A stretch of 64,000 bases of DNA from NCBI RefSeq assembly GCF_000247815.1, contig NC_021686.1, forward strand, positions 10,452,746-10,516,745. The letters run 5' to 3'. Under the pieces are notes generated by a model. It was given only the letters and a program-made list of their open reading frames with translations. It ran no database searches and was not told the origin of the DNA. How positions within the stretch are numbered: the stretch's first letter is position 1; each line of letters starts with the position of its first letter. A program made the translations under genes and the position numbers. Positions 49,701 through 62,800 of this stretch are shown piece after piece. The DNA is from Ficedula albicollis. Taxonomy: Eukaryota > Chordata > Aves > Passeriformes > Muscicapidae.

Positions 49701-52700
49701 CTGTGGGCCAGGGAAGCACCTGGGTCAGTCTCTTGGTTCTGCCCCTCTCCCAGAACAGGCAGCTGTGAACATGAAGGGTTTTTTTCCCTGCCATAAATTC
49801 CATTTTCATAGCAGGTGCCTGCTCTCTTACATCATTTGCAGAGATGACATCACTCTATCCCTGCCCAAAGCACATTAGAGGGAGGATGGTAGAAATGATT
49901 TCTTTTCCTTTTTTTTTTTTTTAAATAAGCAGAGAGGGGAATACTTTGCTCTCTTGATAAGTTTACAAGGACACCTGGAAATACTTGAATGATGCCAGTT
50001 TGGATAGAAAAAGTGTCTATTGACACTGGAGTTGAGTTACTGCTGACAATTACAAAGTCAAACTATTCCCTTTCCCACTGTGCCTCCTGTCAAGCTGATC
50101 TATTCCAAGGACAGTGTGAGTTTTCTCTCCCATCAGGAATCTGTCACTAGCCAGTCACATCAATTCCAAGCAGATTTTATTTTTTCATAGCTTAGCCTAC
50201 AGAGTGAGAAATCAAAGGAGGGAGTGATGCTGGTACCTGCTGGCAAGGAGATGGGCACAGGTGATAGTGCTTCTGCCTCTTCCTTTTCTTCTTTTTTTTT
50301 TTTTCCTAGTGTGTTCTTTACTTTTCTCTAAGTGTTGTCTCCTTTGCCTCCCCCTGATAATCCCAGGGCATCAGGGCTGGGATTCCTTCCAGACTTTTGT
50401 CTCATGGCAAAACTGAGCTTTGAAGGGGTGCAGCCTCAGCCACTGCTTTTTTTGGGGGAAAATCCAGTTGGAGCAAAGGATGCAAAGGAGGTGGTGTCCA
50501 TCCCAGAGGATGCCCCTGTGACTGTCACCACCTTTGCACAGGGGTTTTGCACAAGCTCTGCTGCAAAGCACCACAACATGTACATGGCACGTCCTGCAAT
50601 GTCACTGAGTGTCAGCCAGACAGGGTTTTTTTTTCCTGAGGGGACTCTGGGCTCTGCTCACGTGTGGGCTCTCAGAGTGGTGCCCGTGTGTTCCACTGTC
50701 ACGGGGCTGAGCCAGAGCAGGCTGACACATGGGGACAAAATCAAACGTTTTTTCCAGCCCTCGAGGTTGTGCAGGTAACCTAAGAATCCAGCTGGAATGT
50801 GGCTGGGCGGTGACATCCTCCCAGGGCTGCCCCTGTTATCTGGCCCCTGCCGGAGCCCGGGTGTGGCTGGCAGCCCCAGAGCTGGCCCTGCCAATGCCTC
50901 TGCTTGTCACAGACTGTGGCTGAAGTGCCCATCCCCAAATTCCTCACTGGGCACCGGGACATCACATCCTTCTCCCTTGTAGTGTCACGCAGAGCTGGTG
51001 GCACTGTGGGTGTGACATCCTGCGGTGCAGTGATTGATTGTCCCCAAGCATGGAGGATCTCATCCGAGGGGTGAGGAAGATAACACTGTTCTCTTTCCAA
51101 CTGGATTCAGTTCAAAGGCTTTATTTCAAAACAGAGTTTCCAGCCTGTGTGTCCCGTGCATGGCTCGGGCACGTGGGGCTTTCCCATGGGATGGTGCTGC
51201 GTGTGTGGAAAGGTGAGCACAGCCCAGACTGGGGCGGTGCCTTCCTCTCAGACCAGTGCTGCCACTCCTGGAGGGATGTGGGGGGCATCAGGCAGTGTGG
51301 TGCTGGGATGGGGCAGCCAGCTGGTGCACGGGCTTGTCTCTGGTCAGAGGGAATGAAGTATTCCATGAAAATCACACTGTCCCTGTGGTTAGACAGCAGC
51401 TATTCTTACAGGACAGGTGAAGTCATTAATTTTGTGGTCTATCCCAAACACACCTATAACAAGCTCCTTTCCAACCCCAAATGGGACATTTCTGCTGCTC
51501 ATGGCAGAGCTGCTCGTCCCCTTCTCCACTCCCTGGCTGTGATGGTGACCCAGCCTTAACTGAAGTGGCCTCGGGAGGGGCTGTGTGTCCACAGGGGAAG
51601 GGTGGGGAGAGGGGCCTGGTGTTGGCAGGGCACTGTTTGAGCTCATTGCTGTTTTTGAGGGTGTGCTCTTCCCCTTATTGAAGCCAGCTCCCTGGCAGGA
51701 GGCTGCTGGGAGGGATGGGAGCCATCCTTGTCCCTGGCTCTGCCCTGGCATACCCAAACCTGCCTGAATTCTCCCCAGGATTTGCTCTCCCAACATTCCT
51801 CACCTGTTATGGGGTGACGTCCCTCGTGGGGAGGCTTTGTTAACACCAGTGAAACATCTGATGCTTTTGTTCCCCTGGGATTACCTGTGCCCTATAAAGG
51901 ACTGCATAATTAATGGCAAACGGTGCATGTCTATCCAGGCCTGGCTATTCCTACTGCACCAGCAAACCTTTGAAAGAATTCTCAATCATGAGACTTGAAA
52001 AGATGGTTGGGTTTGGTTTTGTTTCTTCTCCTTTTTTTTTTTTTTTTTTTTCTTGTTTGTTTATTTTTAAGATGCTTTTGAGATGTGAGGAAGCTCCACT
52101 TTACACCACCCTTGGTCCTCAGGCGCTGAAACCAAACGGGTTTAATTCAAAGGAAATTTAGTTTCCCATCCCACCTGCTGGGTTAGGGACTTTCTGCTCC
52201 AAAGCAGCTCTGACTCTGTGGTTGTCTGTAAAGATCCGTGGAGTGTCTGTGTCTGGGTGAGAGGGAATTAGCTGTTAATGGAGTTAGTGATGGGAGGGCA
52301 GCACAGCTCTGCTCTGGGTGCTGGTGGCTCTCAGTGCCATCTGCAAGAGCAGCTCCTGCGTCAGCATCCTTTATGTGCTGATGATCTGTGCCTGAAACTA
52401 TACTCTGGGAGTGGAAATGAGCCTGAGAAAATACCTTCCGCAGTCCTTCTGGGGCTTACATAAACACTATTTAAAATTAGAGCCACTCATTATGTTGGTA
52501 TGTGCGTTTACCTTGACCTCTGACTTTTCAGCCTGCAAATGTGCCTGGTCCAGCACAGCCTGGAGTTGGGAGAGAGCTCAGGAGCAAAGCACTGGTAGAT
52601 TTTCTATAATTAGTTTAAGGTAAAGAATCTGGTACAGTATCTCTCCTCCAGGCTGACAGGGAAATTGAAAACAAAACTGCAGCCTGTCAGAGCTGAGCCT

Positions 52701-53070
52701 GGCTTTGATCAGGAACATCAGCGTTGGCTTCTGTGGAGTGGTTTTGAGGGAAAGGGGAAGAGCAGCAGTACTTGGCCATGGCTTTTCTTGCACGTGCTTG
52801 CAGAGAAATCAATGCTTTTATTTTCCCACTCTCCCTTGCTGTTTCCCACCCAAGTGCATGCAGCAATTTATATTTTGCTCCCAGAGATGCCATCTCGCTT
52901 GCCACCCTGGAATAGCTGCTGAGCTCCGCGCTGGCATTGTCACTGAGCAATATTTCTTGCTATTTGTTGTGGTAATAGTTGTTAGCAGCAGAGCAATTAA
53001 CGCGTCACCTGCAGCACAGCGAAATGTGACCTCTTTGCATCCGAAGGGGCCCAAACAGCAGAGCCTGGGG

Positions 53071-53292
53071 TTTATCCTGGGGGGCTTATCCTGGGGTGAG
53101 TTATCCTGGGGGTTATCTTGGGGTGTTATCCTGGGAGTTATCCTGGGGGTTTATCCTGGGGGTTAGCCTGGAGTTGTCCTGGGAGTTATCCTGGGGGGTT
53201 ATCCTTTGAGTTATCCTGGGGGGGTTATCCTGGGGATTCTCCCCGAGTTATCCCGGGGGTTACCCTGGAGGTTATCCGGGGTTATCCCGGAG
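53071..53292. repeat. Degenerate minisatellite of TTATCCTGGGG units upstream of MAP2K3
   Basis: About 17 diverged copies of TTATCCTGGGG with variable G-run length (3-7) and spacing of about 13 bases on average. The G-rich strand has many GGGG runs. It ends about 140 bp before the CRE of the MAP2K3 promoter. Confidence 0.9.
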
Positions 53293-53821
53293 CAGGGGTC
53301 GCTGCGGTGGGATGCCTGGTTTGGAATACCGGCTCGGTGGGAAGGGATGCCGTGTCCCGGCGGGATGCTCCGCGGCCATCCAGCGCTTCAGCGGCTCCCG
53401 GAGCTGGAGCTGGCTCCCCACCAGTTTCCTGTTGACGTCACCCGCTATTTCTCTGCTGCACTTTTTACAACTGTTGAGCTTTCAAGGGTAATCGGAGCCG
53501 AGCCCGGCCAACCTCGGCAGCTGCCGATGAGAGAACGCGGCTCTACCTTCCCCAATTCCCCCCTCTTTCCTTCAGTGCTGCTCCCAGCCTTGGGGACCCT
53601 TTGGGGACACCCGTCCGGGAGGGCTGTGTGAAACCAGCGGGTGCTTCAGGCCATGCATTCCCACTGAAAAAAAAAAAAACAAACCAATCATCGGCGCTTG
53701 CAAGAAGTGCCGTGCTCTGGATCCTGCGGGATTTTTTTTTTTCCCCTCCCTCCTGCAGCCCGCCCCCATCCCTCTCTCTTCTGCCAGGCGTGCCGGCTCT
53801 GCTCTTCATTTCTGGGAAACC
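53293..53821 (+). promoter_or_regulatory. MAP2K3: MAP2K3 promoter and 5' UTR with consensus CRE
   Basis: CpG-rich block ending at the MAP2K3 start codon. A perfect palindromic CRE, TGACGTCA, lies at 53433-53440, directly preceded by an ETS-type TTCCTG (53426-53431). No clear TATA box. CREB/ATF control is inferred; ATF2 is a known p38 target, so feedback is conceivable but untested. Confidence 0.65.
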
Positions 53822-53837
53822 ATGGACAAGAAGCAAG
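53822..53837 (+). CDS. MAP2K3: MAP2K3 exon 1, coding part
   Basis: Encodes MDKKQ plus one base; donor CAAG|gtagat, a weaker but valid GT site. Supported by Kozak context, promoter position and phase with exon 2. An alternative first exon elsewhere is not excluded. Confidence 0.7.
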
Positions 53838-56800
53838 GTAGATGTTGCAATTTCCACAACACGTGGTGGGGGAGAGCAAAGGGCTGCTTTTTGCTGCTAG
53901 AAAGGGGCTGCGCAACTTTTTGGGGTCAGTCCACGCGGTTTTGTTTCTCCTGGCTGGGGAAGGGGGATCGCTCTTTGCAACTGGGGATTGATTTTTAAAG
54001 CGCTGGAAAAGTTGCATGGTTCGCGGGGTTAAAACTCTGGAATCTTAATTGTAAAAAAAAAGAATCAAATCCAGCATGTCTGAAGGAAAATATGCAGAGG
54101 GTAGAGCTGGCTGCTGGCTCCGGCTGGAGTCGCATTCCTGGGACGCAGGGTTTTCCAGCAGCTCTTTGTGGCTGTCCCCTGCCTGTTGCACGGGAAAGGT
54201 GGGTGGGTGCCCTGCAGTCGGGAGCTCTGATTCAGCACAGCCTGAGACGCTGTTTTGGGGCTGCGAGGGGCTTTTTGTGCAGCGTGGTTTTTTCCTGCTG
54301 CTCGCTGGCAGTTTTGCAGAAGTGAGGAGCCCCTGTGCAGCGGGACCTCTGCGGGCTGATGTGATGAGTGATGGCTCTCGGCAGGTTCAGAGCCCTTTTT
54401 CCACTTCCACGGGGAGCTTTTTCCACTCCTAGCAGTGGAAAACAGCACAAAGTGTGCCTGTGAGGAGCTGTCTCTCATGACCAAGCACCCAAATTCCCCT
54501 CTCTGCTCTGCACCCTGCCTCCAGTTTATTTCCTTTTTTTTTTCGTTTTGTTTTGTTCTTCCTCGATGCTTTTTTTTTCCCAGCTCTTTCTTTGCAGCAG
54601 GGCTGGGATCCACCCTCCAGCCTTCTGCCCTATTGCATGGCAATTGACTCTCCTCCTTGGATCGAGGAGAACTGGGATGCATCCCAAACCTTTCCCCCAG
54701 CACTAACAAAGCACTCAGCTCTCAGAGCAGCCTCCCGTGCCCAGGACTTCACCTGGGGCTGCAACCAGAGCCCCGGGCAGGTAGTGGTGAGGTTTAATTT
54801 CAAAGGTCGACTCAGGCAAATAGTTTTATTTGCAGTTCTTTAGATTGTCCTGTTCATTTCTCTCCGCCCACGCCAGCCGAGTGGGAAGGAAGAACCTCCC
54901 GTGCAGAGGTGCAGCTTAATAGGGTGAAGTTGGTGGTGGCAAAAATGAGGATTCCGGTGTTGAATTAGGCAGTTCCAGGAAATGTCTGGTGGTTCTTAAC
55001 TGGTGGTGGTTATAGCATGAGAAAAAAATCTCGTTGGGCTTTTTTTTTCTTCTTTAGGAGGAAATGGTTCCTTTCTTAGCATAAAGGATGCAGTTACGTG
55101 CCTGCAGCATCACGTGGGTTGCAATTTCATCCGCACCAGGAACTTCTGTCAGCTAATTTTCCCCTGCCCTGGGTGCAGGGCACTGTGCCATGTGTGTCTG
55201 TGGCTGGCAGCCCTTTCCTGTGCCCAGAATGGTGCCCTGCCATCCCGTGGGTTTGGGGCTGGCAGCAGAGCCCTGCAGCTCGCAGGGATAACCAGAATGT
55301 GTCCCCACATTGCCTTGAACTGCTGCTGCCTTTTGGCCTTTGCAGAGGGATCTCTTGAGGGGGACTTGAGCTTGCAGACACCCCTCTTGCAAGAGCCCAG
55401 TGCCCTGGGAAAGTGGAGTGTTTCCAGGATTTTCAGGTGACATAAGCAGTTGTGCACATTCTAGCAATTCCTCCTGCACCGACCCTCCCGGGATCCCAAA
55501 TGTGGGAGGGATTGTGCTGAGTCCCAAGTGTAGGAGAGACAGTGCCAGGGACTCTCCAGTGGGAAGGAGCTGACAGCAGCTGCCTGCGGGGGCTGGAGGC
55601 AAAAGCTGCCCTGCCACTGAAGGGCTTGAATTGCAGGGTCATATCATGCCTATCCCACTGCTTTTCTGCTTCTCTCTTTTTTTTTAAAATTTTTTTTATT
55701 CACTTCCCTGGTTTTTCCTGCACTCTCATTCACCCTGAACAGGACATGGGCTCTCCTTGGGGGAGAGTCACTGGTGCCACAAGCAGTGCAAGAAGTTTGC
55801 AGCAATCAGTAGTTCAGGCCAGCCTTTGGGAGCTGGAAATTTCATGTCAAATTTTAGGAGAGCTGTCACAAATGAATCCAACCTCTGCCTCAGTTCCCTG
55901 GCTGCAGGGCTGCATCCTGGGTGATTTTATTCTGCAGGCATGGGCTGAGCTGGGTTTTCTGCCCTTCATAGGTAGCCCAGGCAGAGCCTGGGAGTGGTGG
56001 TGTAATACCTGTGGTTTAATAAGTGCTTTTTCACGTTGGAGCTAGGAAATGCTTTTTGGGGCTAAGCAGGACAGGCTGGGAAGGGGATGGTTGCTGTCTC
56101 CAACTCTGGGAAGTCAAGGATGGTAGTTTGGGAATATAGGGAAGTGTGCAGGCTGCCTGTGACAGCAGAGTTCATGGCCAGTGCACGTCGAAAGACTCCA
56201 GTGCAGAGCAGGGGGTTTGGAACAGGGAATCTCTGTGTCCCTTGCTGCCCTGATACCCATGCTGCAAATCCTGCCTGCGAGCTTGGGCTCCACTGGACAA
56301 GGCACCCTGTGACTCCCAACACTGGGTGCTCCCAGCCCCCTGCAGCCAGAAGAGCTGAGGAAGGGCTGAGGCCATCCTGCAGGAGCCTGGCCTGGGTGCC
56401 CATGGACTCTGCTGTGCCCTGTGAGTCACGGCCGTGGTGCCAGGGGAGCTGTGGTGGCACAGAAGGCGCTTTGTGCCTGCTCTGCAGGGTTACTATGGCA
56501 ATTGGGGAGAGGGAGAGCAAACAGATGGAGCAGAATCCCAGCCAGCATGGGGGGATTTTGTGTAGAGGTCTGGCTGCTAACTGCTGTGTGTGGAGCAGAG
56601 ACCAGCCTGAGTTCTGGAGTGGGTCCTGGGCGTAAAACGCTCAGCACGGAGCTAAATCCATCCCCTGGGACAGGATGGTGCCCACAGAAAGCTGCCCTTG
56701 AGTGCAGAAGGACTCAGGGGACCCCAGTTCCTAGAATTCTGTTCTTGGCCTCCCACACTGAGTAGCGAGAGGCTGGCAGTGGGAAGGGGAGGCATTTCTG

Positions 56801-59800
56801 ACCTCACAAACAACATCTTTCCTTTGGCTCTGTTTTGCATTTGCTGCCGTTGTTACTCAGCTGGGTATTTTACACAGTGCCATCAGTGGGTGTGTGGGGC
56901 TGTTCATAGAACCTCTTCCAGCCCTGCAGGGGGGTGATGGGGAAGGGAGACCCTGCAGGCTCACACATTAGAACTTGTGATTGCTCTGACGTGGTTCAGG
57001 TGGTTTCCATCCAGGTGGGATCAGTTTGGGGTGGAGTGGCTCCTTGTCTGGTTTCGCTGAGCTGGAAGTTCACATCATGGAAACTGTGCTGGTTTGGAGC
57101 TTGTGGCTCAGCTCTGATGCAGGAAAAGTGGCAGATAAGGTGGGGGTGTGGACTGATCTGTGCAGATCCCCCGAGCAGGGAGGGATGCTGCTGATCCTGC
57201 AGCTGGGACCTTGGCAGTATGTTGCAGACCAGCTTTATTGTGCAGCCTCAGTGAGGTTTGCATTTGGGGAAGGACAAGGCAGGAGAAGTGAGTCCCAGGC
57301 ACCTGTTTTGTCCTGGAGCTGGCAGGGCACAGGGATGGGGGCTGTCAGTGCTGGGGGCATGCTGGGCTTGTTCTCCCTTCTGTCCTGCTGCAGCTGCAGG
57401 AGCTCTTGCACAGTGCTGCATCTCCTGCTGAAATCCCAGCTCCTCGCTCTCCCCTCCCTTCCCTGGCAGCCTTTGGAGTGCTGGACTTTGTCCACACGCC
57501 TGCACCCAGCAGCCAGGCAGGTAGGAGCTGTTCTGAAAGGCTGTCCAAGGCCACGCTGAGCTCTCTGCTCCCAGCCCCATGCCTGCAGCACACCTTGATA
57601 TTCCTGCTTTCCAGTGGACCTTCCAGCTCTGTGCAGCCAGAGCGCCCTGAGCTGCAAAGTGCAGCTGCCCCTTCGTCTCTCCTGGAGGGATCAGGACCTT
57701 GGTGCTCTCAGCTGCTGCACTTTCAGCCCCTTGGGGTCAGTTTATTTTCCAGGGAGCTGGGATGGAATTTTTACCTGCAGGTTTCTGGCCTGCCTGAGCC
57801 CCGTTTCCCTCTGCAGCAGTGGGTGTTGTTATCTCAGGGCTGTTTGGAGTTGGGAGGAGGGGGACAAGAGCATCCTCTTGCCACTCACTCCTGGTGCCTC
57901 AGCCTGTGCAAGCCCAGACTTGTCAGGGGTTCACTGCTGCCTGACAGTCAGCTCATGTCTGTTTTTTCCCTGTTTTCCATTTGTTGTGGATGGGGTGTCC
58001 CCTTTCCTGCTGGGACTAACCCCTTGCTTTTTCAGGATGTCTTGTTCCATTGCCCTCCATGGCAGATCCAACTCTGGCTCTTCCCAGGAAGGCCAGGCTG
58101 GAGCTGGGGTCCTGGGGGTCAAGGAGCCTTTGGACAGGGAAGGTTTTTTGGGAGCCCTGCACATCACTAATGGCGTGGGGACCTCTTGTGGCTGGAGAAA
58201 CGGGGATGGGGCCAGGCTTGGCTGTGTTCCCAAAGCCCAGCTGCCTCCCTCTCCTGGGTCCATGAGCCATGGGAGGCACAGGGCTGCGCTCTGCTTTGGC
58301 TGGAGCATGAAGGCTGAGCTGGTGTCCCGTTTTTTCTCTTTCAGATTCCAAAGGATCCTTGGAGCCACACAAACCAGGTAAGTGCCCAGCAGAAATTGCA
58401 GCTTTCACTCCAGAAAGAGTTTAAATCCCAAAGAGAGGGGACTGTTAATGGCCATAAAGGGTAAAGAGCAGCTTGAGGGTACACTGCTTGGCTGCAAGAC
58501 CTGGAAAAGGGTCTGTTAGTGCACCCTTGGCTATTTCTATGTAGCAATGTTCAACAGTGTCATTGAGACCCACTTGTGCTCTGGCTCTTGCCTGAAATTT
58601 TGGGCAAGTGGTCACTGTGACCTTTTGGCATTTTGCTGACCATGGTGAGGGGTCCAAGCCCTGCATTCCCTGCCTGGTGGCTGTTGGGAAGAGGATGCTT
58701 GAGTGAAAAAAGAAAAAGTCCATTTGCTCATGTGTGCATCTTCTCTTCCAGTGAAAGGGAAGAAGAAAAGGGATCTGAGGATAACATGTGTCCCCATCAA
58801 ACCACCTGTTGCCAACACAACGTAGGTATCTCTGCTGCCTGAAGAGGTTCTGCAGAGCTGGATTTGGCACTTCCTTGAGTGGAATGGCCCGTGAAGACTT
58901 CACAAAATCAGCATAGTTATTCTTTTCTCTTAAGCTGTGGGTGATGAGAAGGAATTGCACATGTGTTGCAGACACGTGCACAGCGTGTGTCTCTCTGGGA
59001 GGTGCCTGTTTGATAGGAAATATCCTAAAGGCAGAGACTCAGAATCCTCTGGAGAGCTTTCCTCAGTCTTTCTGCCAATGCCAAAGGGCAGAGATGTGGC
59101 AGAGCGTGAATCTGCCTGAAGGAAGAATTTTAGAGCAGGGGAAGAGTTGGAGGTAGCTGGACCACAACAGAAGCCAGAGGCACAAAAGTTGGGGAGTGTT
59201 TTACATGACCTGAGTATCAGGTTTAGTTTGAGTTGTTTGCAGCTCCTTACCCTGCTAAAAGCAGGACACAGACATCTTGCACTGTTGTGCTGTTTGGTGC
59301 TGGGGCCAGTGCCCAGCAGTACCTCAGGGCACTGGAATTTCTCCCTGCCCTGTTTGCTTTGAGCTGCTGATGCTTGTTTTGCCATGGGGGAGAGCTCAGG
59401 GTAGCAGTGCTTGGTTTGACAAAGAGCAGATGGATAAAATTCTACTTCCATGGTCCTGTTCCAAAACACTTTGGGCTGCATCGCCACTGCTGAGCCTTGT
59501 TTGCTCCAGAAACCTAGAGAGCTCTCCCAGCTCCAGGAGAGCAGTGAAGTCCCCAAAAGAGAAATACCACTGCTGAAAACAGGAGAAAGGAGAGGCAGGG
59601 GAGCTCCCCCAGTGATGCTGTGCAGCCTGCACATCCCTGCCCTGCGTGTGACAACCACCTCCTTCCCCCATGGGCACATTTGTCTCTGCTCCTGCCAGAG
59701 TTTGAATTTCCCCTGGAGAAGGCCCCATGCTGGAGTCTTCAGGGCTTTGCATGCCCAGAGGCTGGTGCAAGCTGCCCACAGCTCCTTTTCTCCCTGCTTT

Positions 59801-62800
59801 TCAAGCTGCAGTGCAAATATTTGCGCAGCATAAGGCTTTTGCCCAGAGCCCAAAGTACTTCCTTAAAGCCTGAGGCTGCTCTGATGGGAATTGAGACTAA
59901 ACCAGTTGAGCAATCTCTGCTCTTAGAAACTCCCAGGGGATGGGGAGAGCCCAGAAGTCAGGCACAAGAGGCAGAACACTCATGGTGCCTCTAAAAGTAC
60001 CATGCTGCCCAGAATGGGAAGTGGGCAGCAATAAGGAAAAAAGCCATAAAGGACAACTTTCACCTGCCTGGTGTTGTGCAAAGGGTGACACCAAAGTGCT
60101 GCTTGCTCTGCCTGCCTGGAACAGGCAGCAGAGTGTACACAAATGACTCACAGGGGAGGAATTACCTGTTGATCCCTCGCGTGCGTTTCGTTTCGGGCGA
60201 CGTGGCTGTGCTGTTACAACACCTGCCTGTCAAAACATGACAGCTGAGCTGCTCTGCCACAGAAACGTCTCACCTCAGCTCCTCAGGCTCCTCTTCCGAG
60301 CAGGAATGGTTTCACAGCCTGGTGGTTGGGTGCATGTCTCACCTGGCTGACTCCCTGGGGTTCTCCCTGTGCCTCCTGGGTGTGGGGTGAGGTGTTACTG
60401 GCACGATTCAAAGCATTTGTGGGTGTTTGGAGGGGGCTGGTTGGAACCTACAACGAGGCATGGGGCGAAAGCAGCAGCTGAGAGTGCTCAAAGGAATGTG
60501 AAACCTGGCTCTAGAGGGTGAATGAAGCTGGGCTTTCTGACTCTCTTTTCTTGCAGGCCCCCGAGGAACTTGGACTCCAGGACGTTCATTACCATCGGAG
60601 ATAAAGTACGTGTCAGTGGGGTTTCTTTTTTTTGCTTGCTTCCAGTTTGGTTTTCTCTGGGCGTGGAGAGCTCTGTGGATTGTGCCTTGCAGCCTTCAGA
60701 TCAGGAGTGCAGCCTCATGGGGTGCAACTTTCAATCTAAACCATTCTTGGATGATCCAACCCATCTGTCCTAAGTGAAGGTGGCCTCACCAAGCTCACAG
60801 ACTGCCCCAAACAAAGTCTCTTTATCCTGCCCACCCACAGGTCTGTGTTGCTGCTTGAGGCTCAGGAGAAGGTGGGCAGAAAGCTTGTCTCTGGTTCCTC
60901 CAAAGTCTTTCCTAGTGACCTGATGAAAAACACTGCTAGAAATAGCCACTGTCTCTCTTTTATTTTGTTCCCTTGTTATAAGCTCTCTTGGGGCTGCAGA
61001 AGCTCTTTGCAAACGAGCTAAAAATACCCTGCATTGGATCAGCCCTATATCTAGACCCTTCCAGGCTGGGAGGTGGCTTGGCTGATGGGATCTGGGTCCC
61101 TTGGCCTCATTGCAGGAATTAGGGTTGAGGAGAGGAAGTTTTGGCTGGGTCCAGGGAGCAATCCTGCTGGTGTTATGAGTAGCAAGAAGTCTGGGAGAGA
61201 TGCTCTGTGTGACAGCCTGGGCACTGTGTGTGCAAGGGGACAGTGCTGCAGCTTAGGGAAAATTCTCTAGAGTCACTTCTTGCCTGCTCCAGTGTTTGCA
61301 GGAAGGGTCTGGTTTGGGTATTTTGAAGTGACATGATGGAGAAGAGGACTTGGGCAGAAGTCCATGGGATCTGCACAGGCCGTGCCCTGCGTCCCATTGT
61401 CCTGGGGGGAAGCACTGGCTCCGTGGGTGCATCCATCACCTCTTGTTGCTGGGCAGGGCAGCGCTGGTTCCTGGAGCGTGCTGGGAACCGCCAGCTTCTG
61501 GGGAAGCCTCGGGGCAAATGCCAGGAAAGGAAAAACACAATAAGCTGGAACAACTGCACAACACGTGTCTGAAAAGCACCACCAGATCCTTCCTAGAGGC
61601 CCCTGCGAGCCTGCACTGCTCCTGTGCCAGCTGCCCGTGGTGGGAGCTCAGCCCTGCTCTGAGGATTTCAGGATCCACGTCCTGCCCAGGAAAGGGCCGG
61701 CACCTTCCTGTGCTGGGCAGGGCATAGCTCAGTGCTGAGCTCAGGCACAGCCCTGCCTCACTCCCTGCCCGCCACATCTGGCTGGAATCAACAGCCACAT
61801 CTGGCTGGGCTGGCAGGAAGCTCCAGCAGACCTGGTGGCTGCTGCCTGCGCTGTGGCCAGTGCTGAGGGGCCAGTGCTGGCCAGGGGCCTGGCAGCCCCA
61901 TCTCCCAGGCTGGCTCCTCCACGGCAGAGGCCGTTTCCTCTCCCTGCTCAGGGCGTAGCTCGCAGGCTCCGTATCCGGAGCTGTGCCGTGCTCCTTCCCA
62001 CCCTCCTGCCTTTGTGGCCACTGGGGCACTTTGGCATCCTGGTATTATTTTCATTCCCTGAGACCGGAGGAGAACTGGAGGCTGGATAAAGCCTGGCTAA
62101 AAGGAGGCCTGTGACTTATTAGGAGCGATGAATGCAGTGTCCAAAAATAGCCCGTGTCTCACTCGGTTCGTGCCCTGCCCAGCAGAGCCAGCAATTACAG
62201 GGAACGTGTCTTTAGGGAAACTTGGCCGTGGCTTGTGCAGGAGCTCGCTGGCTCCCTGCTGTGTCAGGCACTCACTGGGCTGAGCACTGTTTTTTTTCCC
62301 AGATTGAAGCAACTTAGGTAGTTTTCTTGGTGTTGACTCAGGTTTTACCTTGCTGGTGGTAGGAGAAAGTATTGAAAGTGGGTAAAAGCTGTTTGAACTC
62401 ACTGATAATTAGAAATGGAGTTGCTGTGTGCATCCTGTCCAAGAAAGGCTTTGCACATGTTATAGATGTTATAGAATGCACACGTTACTAGGTGTTATTA
62501 GGTGCACACAGGTGTATTTGTGACCGATGATTTTTGAGATGTGGGGAGAGGTGAGGGATCCCTGGCTGCACACAGGGGTTTGGAGCTGTGGTGGAGGCTC
62601 CTGAATGTTGCCCATGTTGGCACAGGAGCTGTTAAAATCCTGCAGATAGTTCAGCAACTGCAGAAATACCCTTGTGTGGGTAATCCCCTTCAGGCAGAGA
62701 GGCACCAACCCTTGGTGCCCTTTCTAGTGGCAACATTCCTGGGCTTAAAGGATGAAAGTCCTGATCTCCAGCTGCATAGGGGGAATTAAATGAACCCTGG

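Noticed and set aside
57406..58381. Two overlapping 254-255-codon ORFs in MAP2K3 intron 1
   Set aside because: Two long frames open over the same bases show low stop density, not coding; one runs into exon 2 in the wrong frame.
60690..60775. TTTCAATCTAAACCATTCTTGG as a CR1 3' end
   Set aside because: Short and lacking the upstream CR1 landmarks; possible ancient remnant but not supportable.
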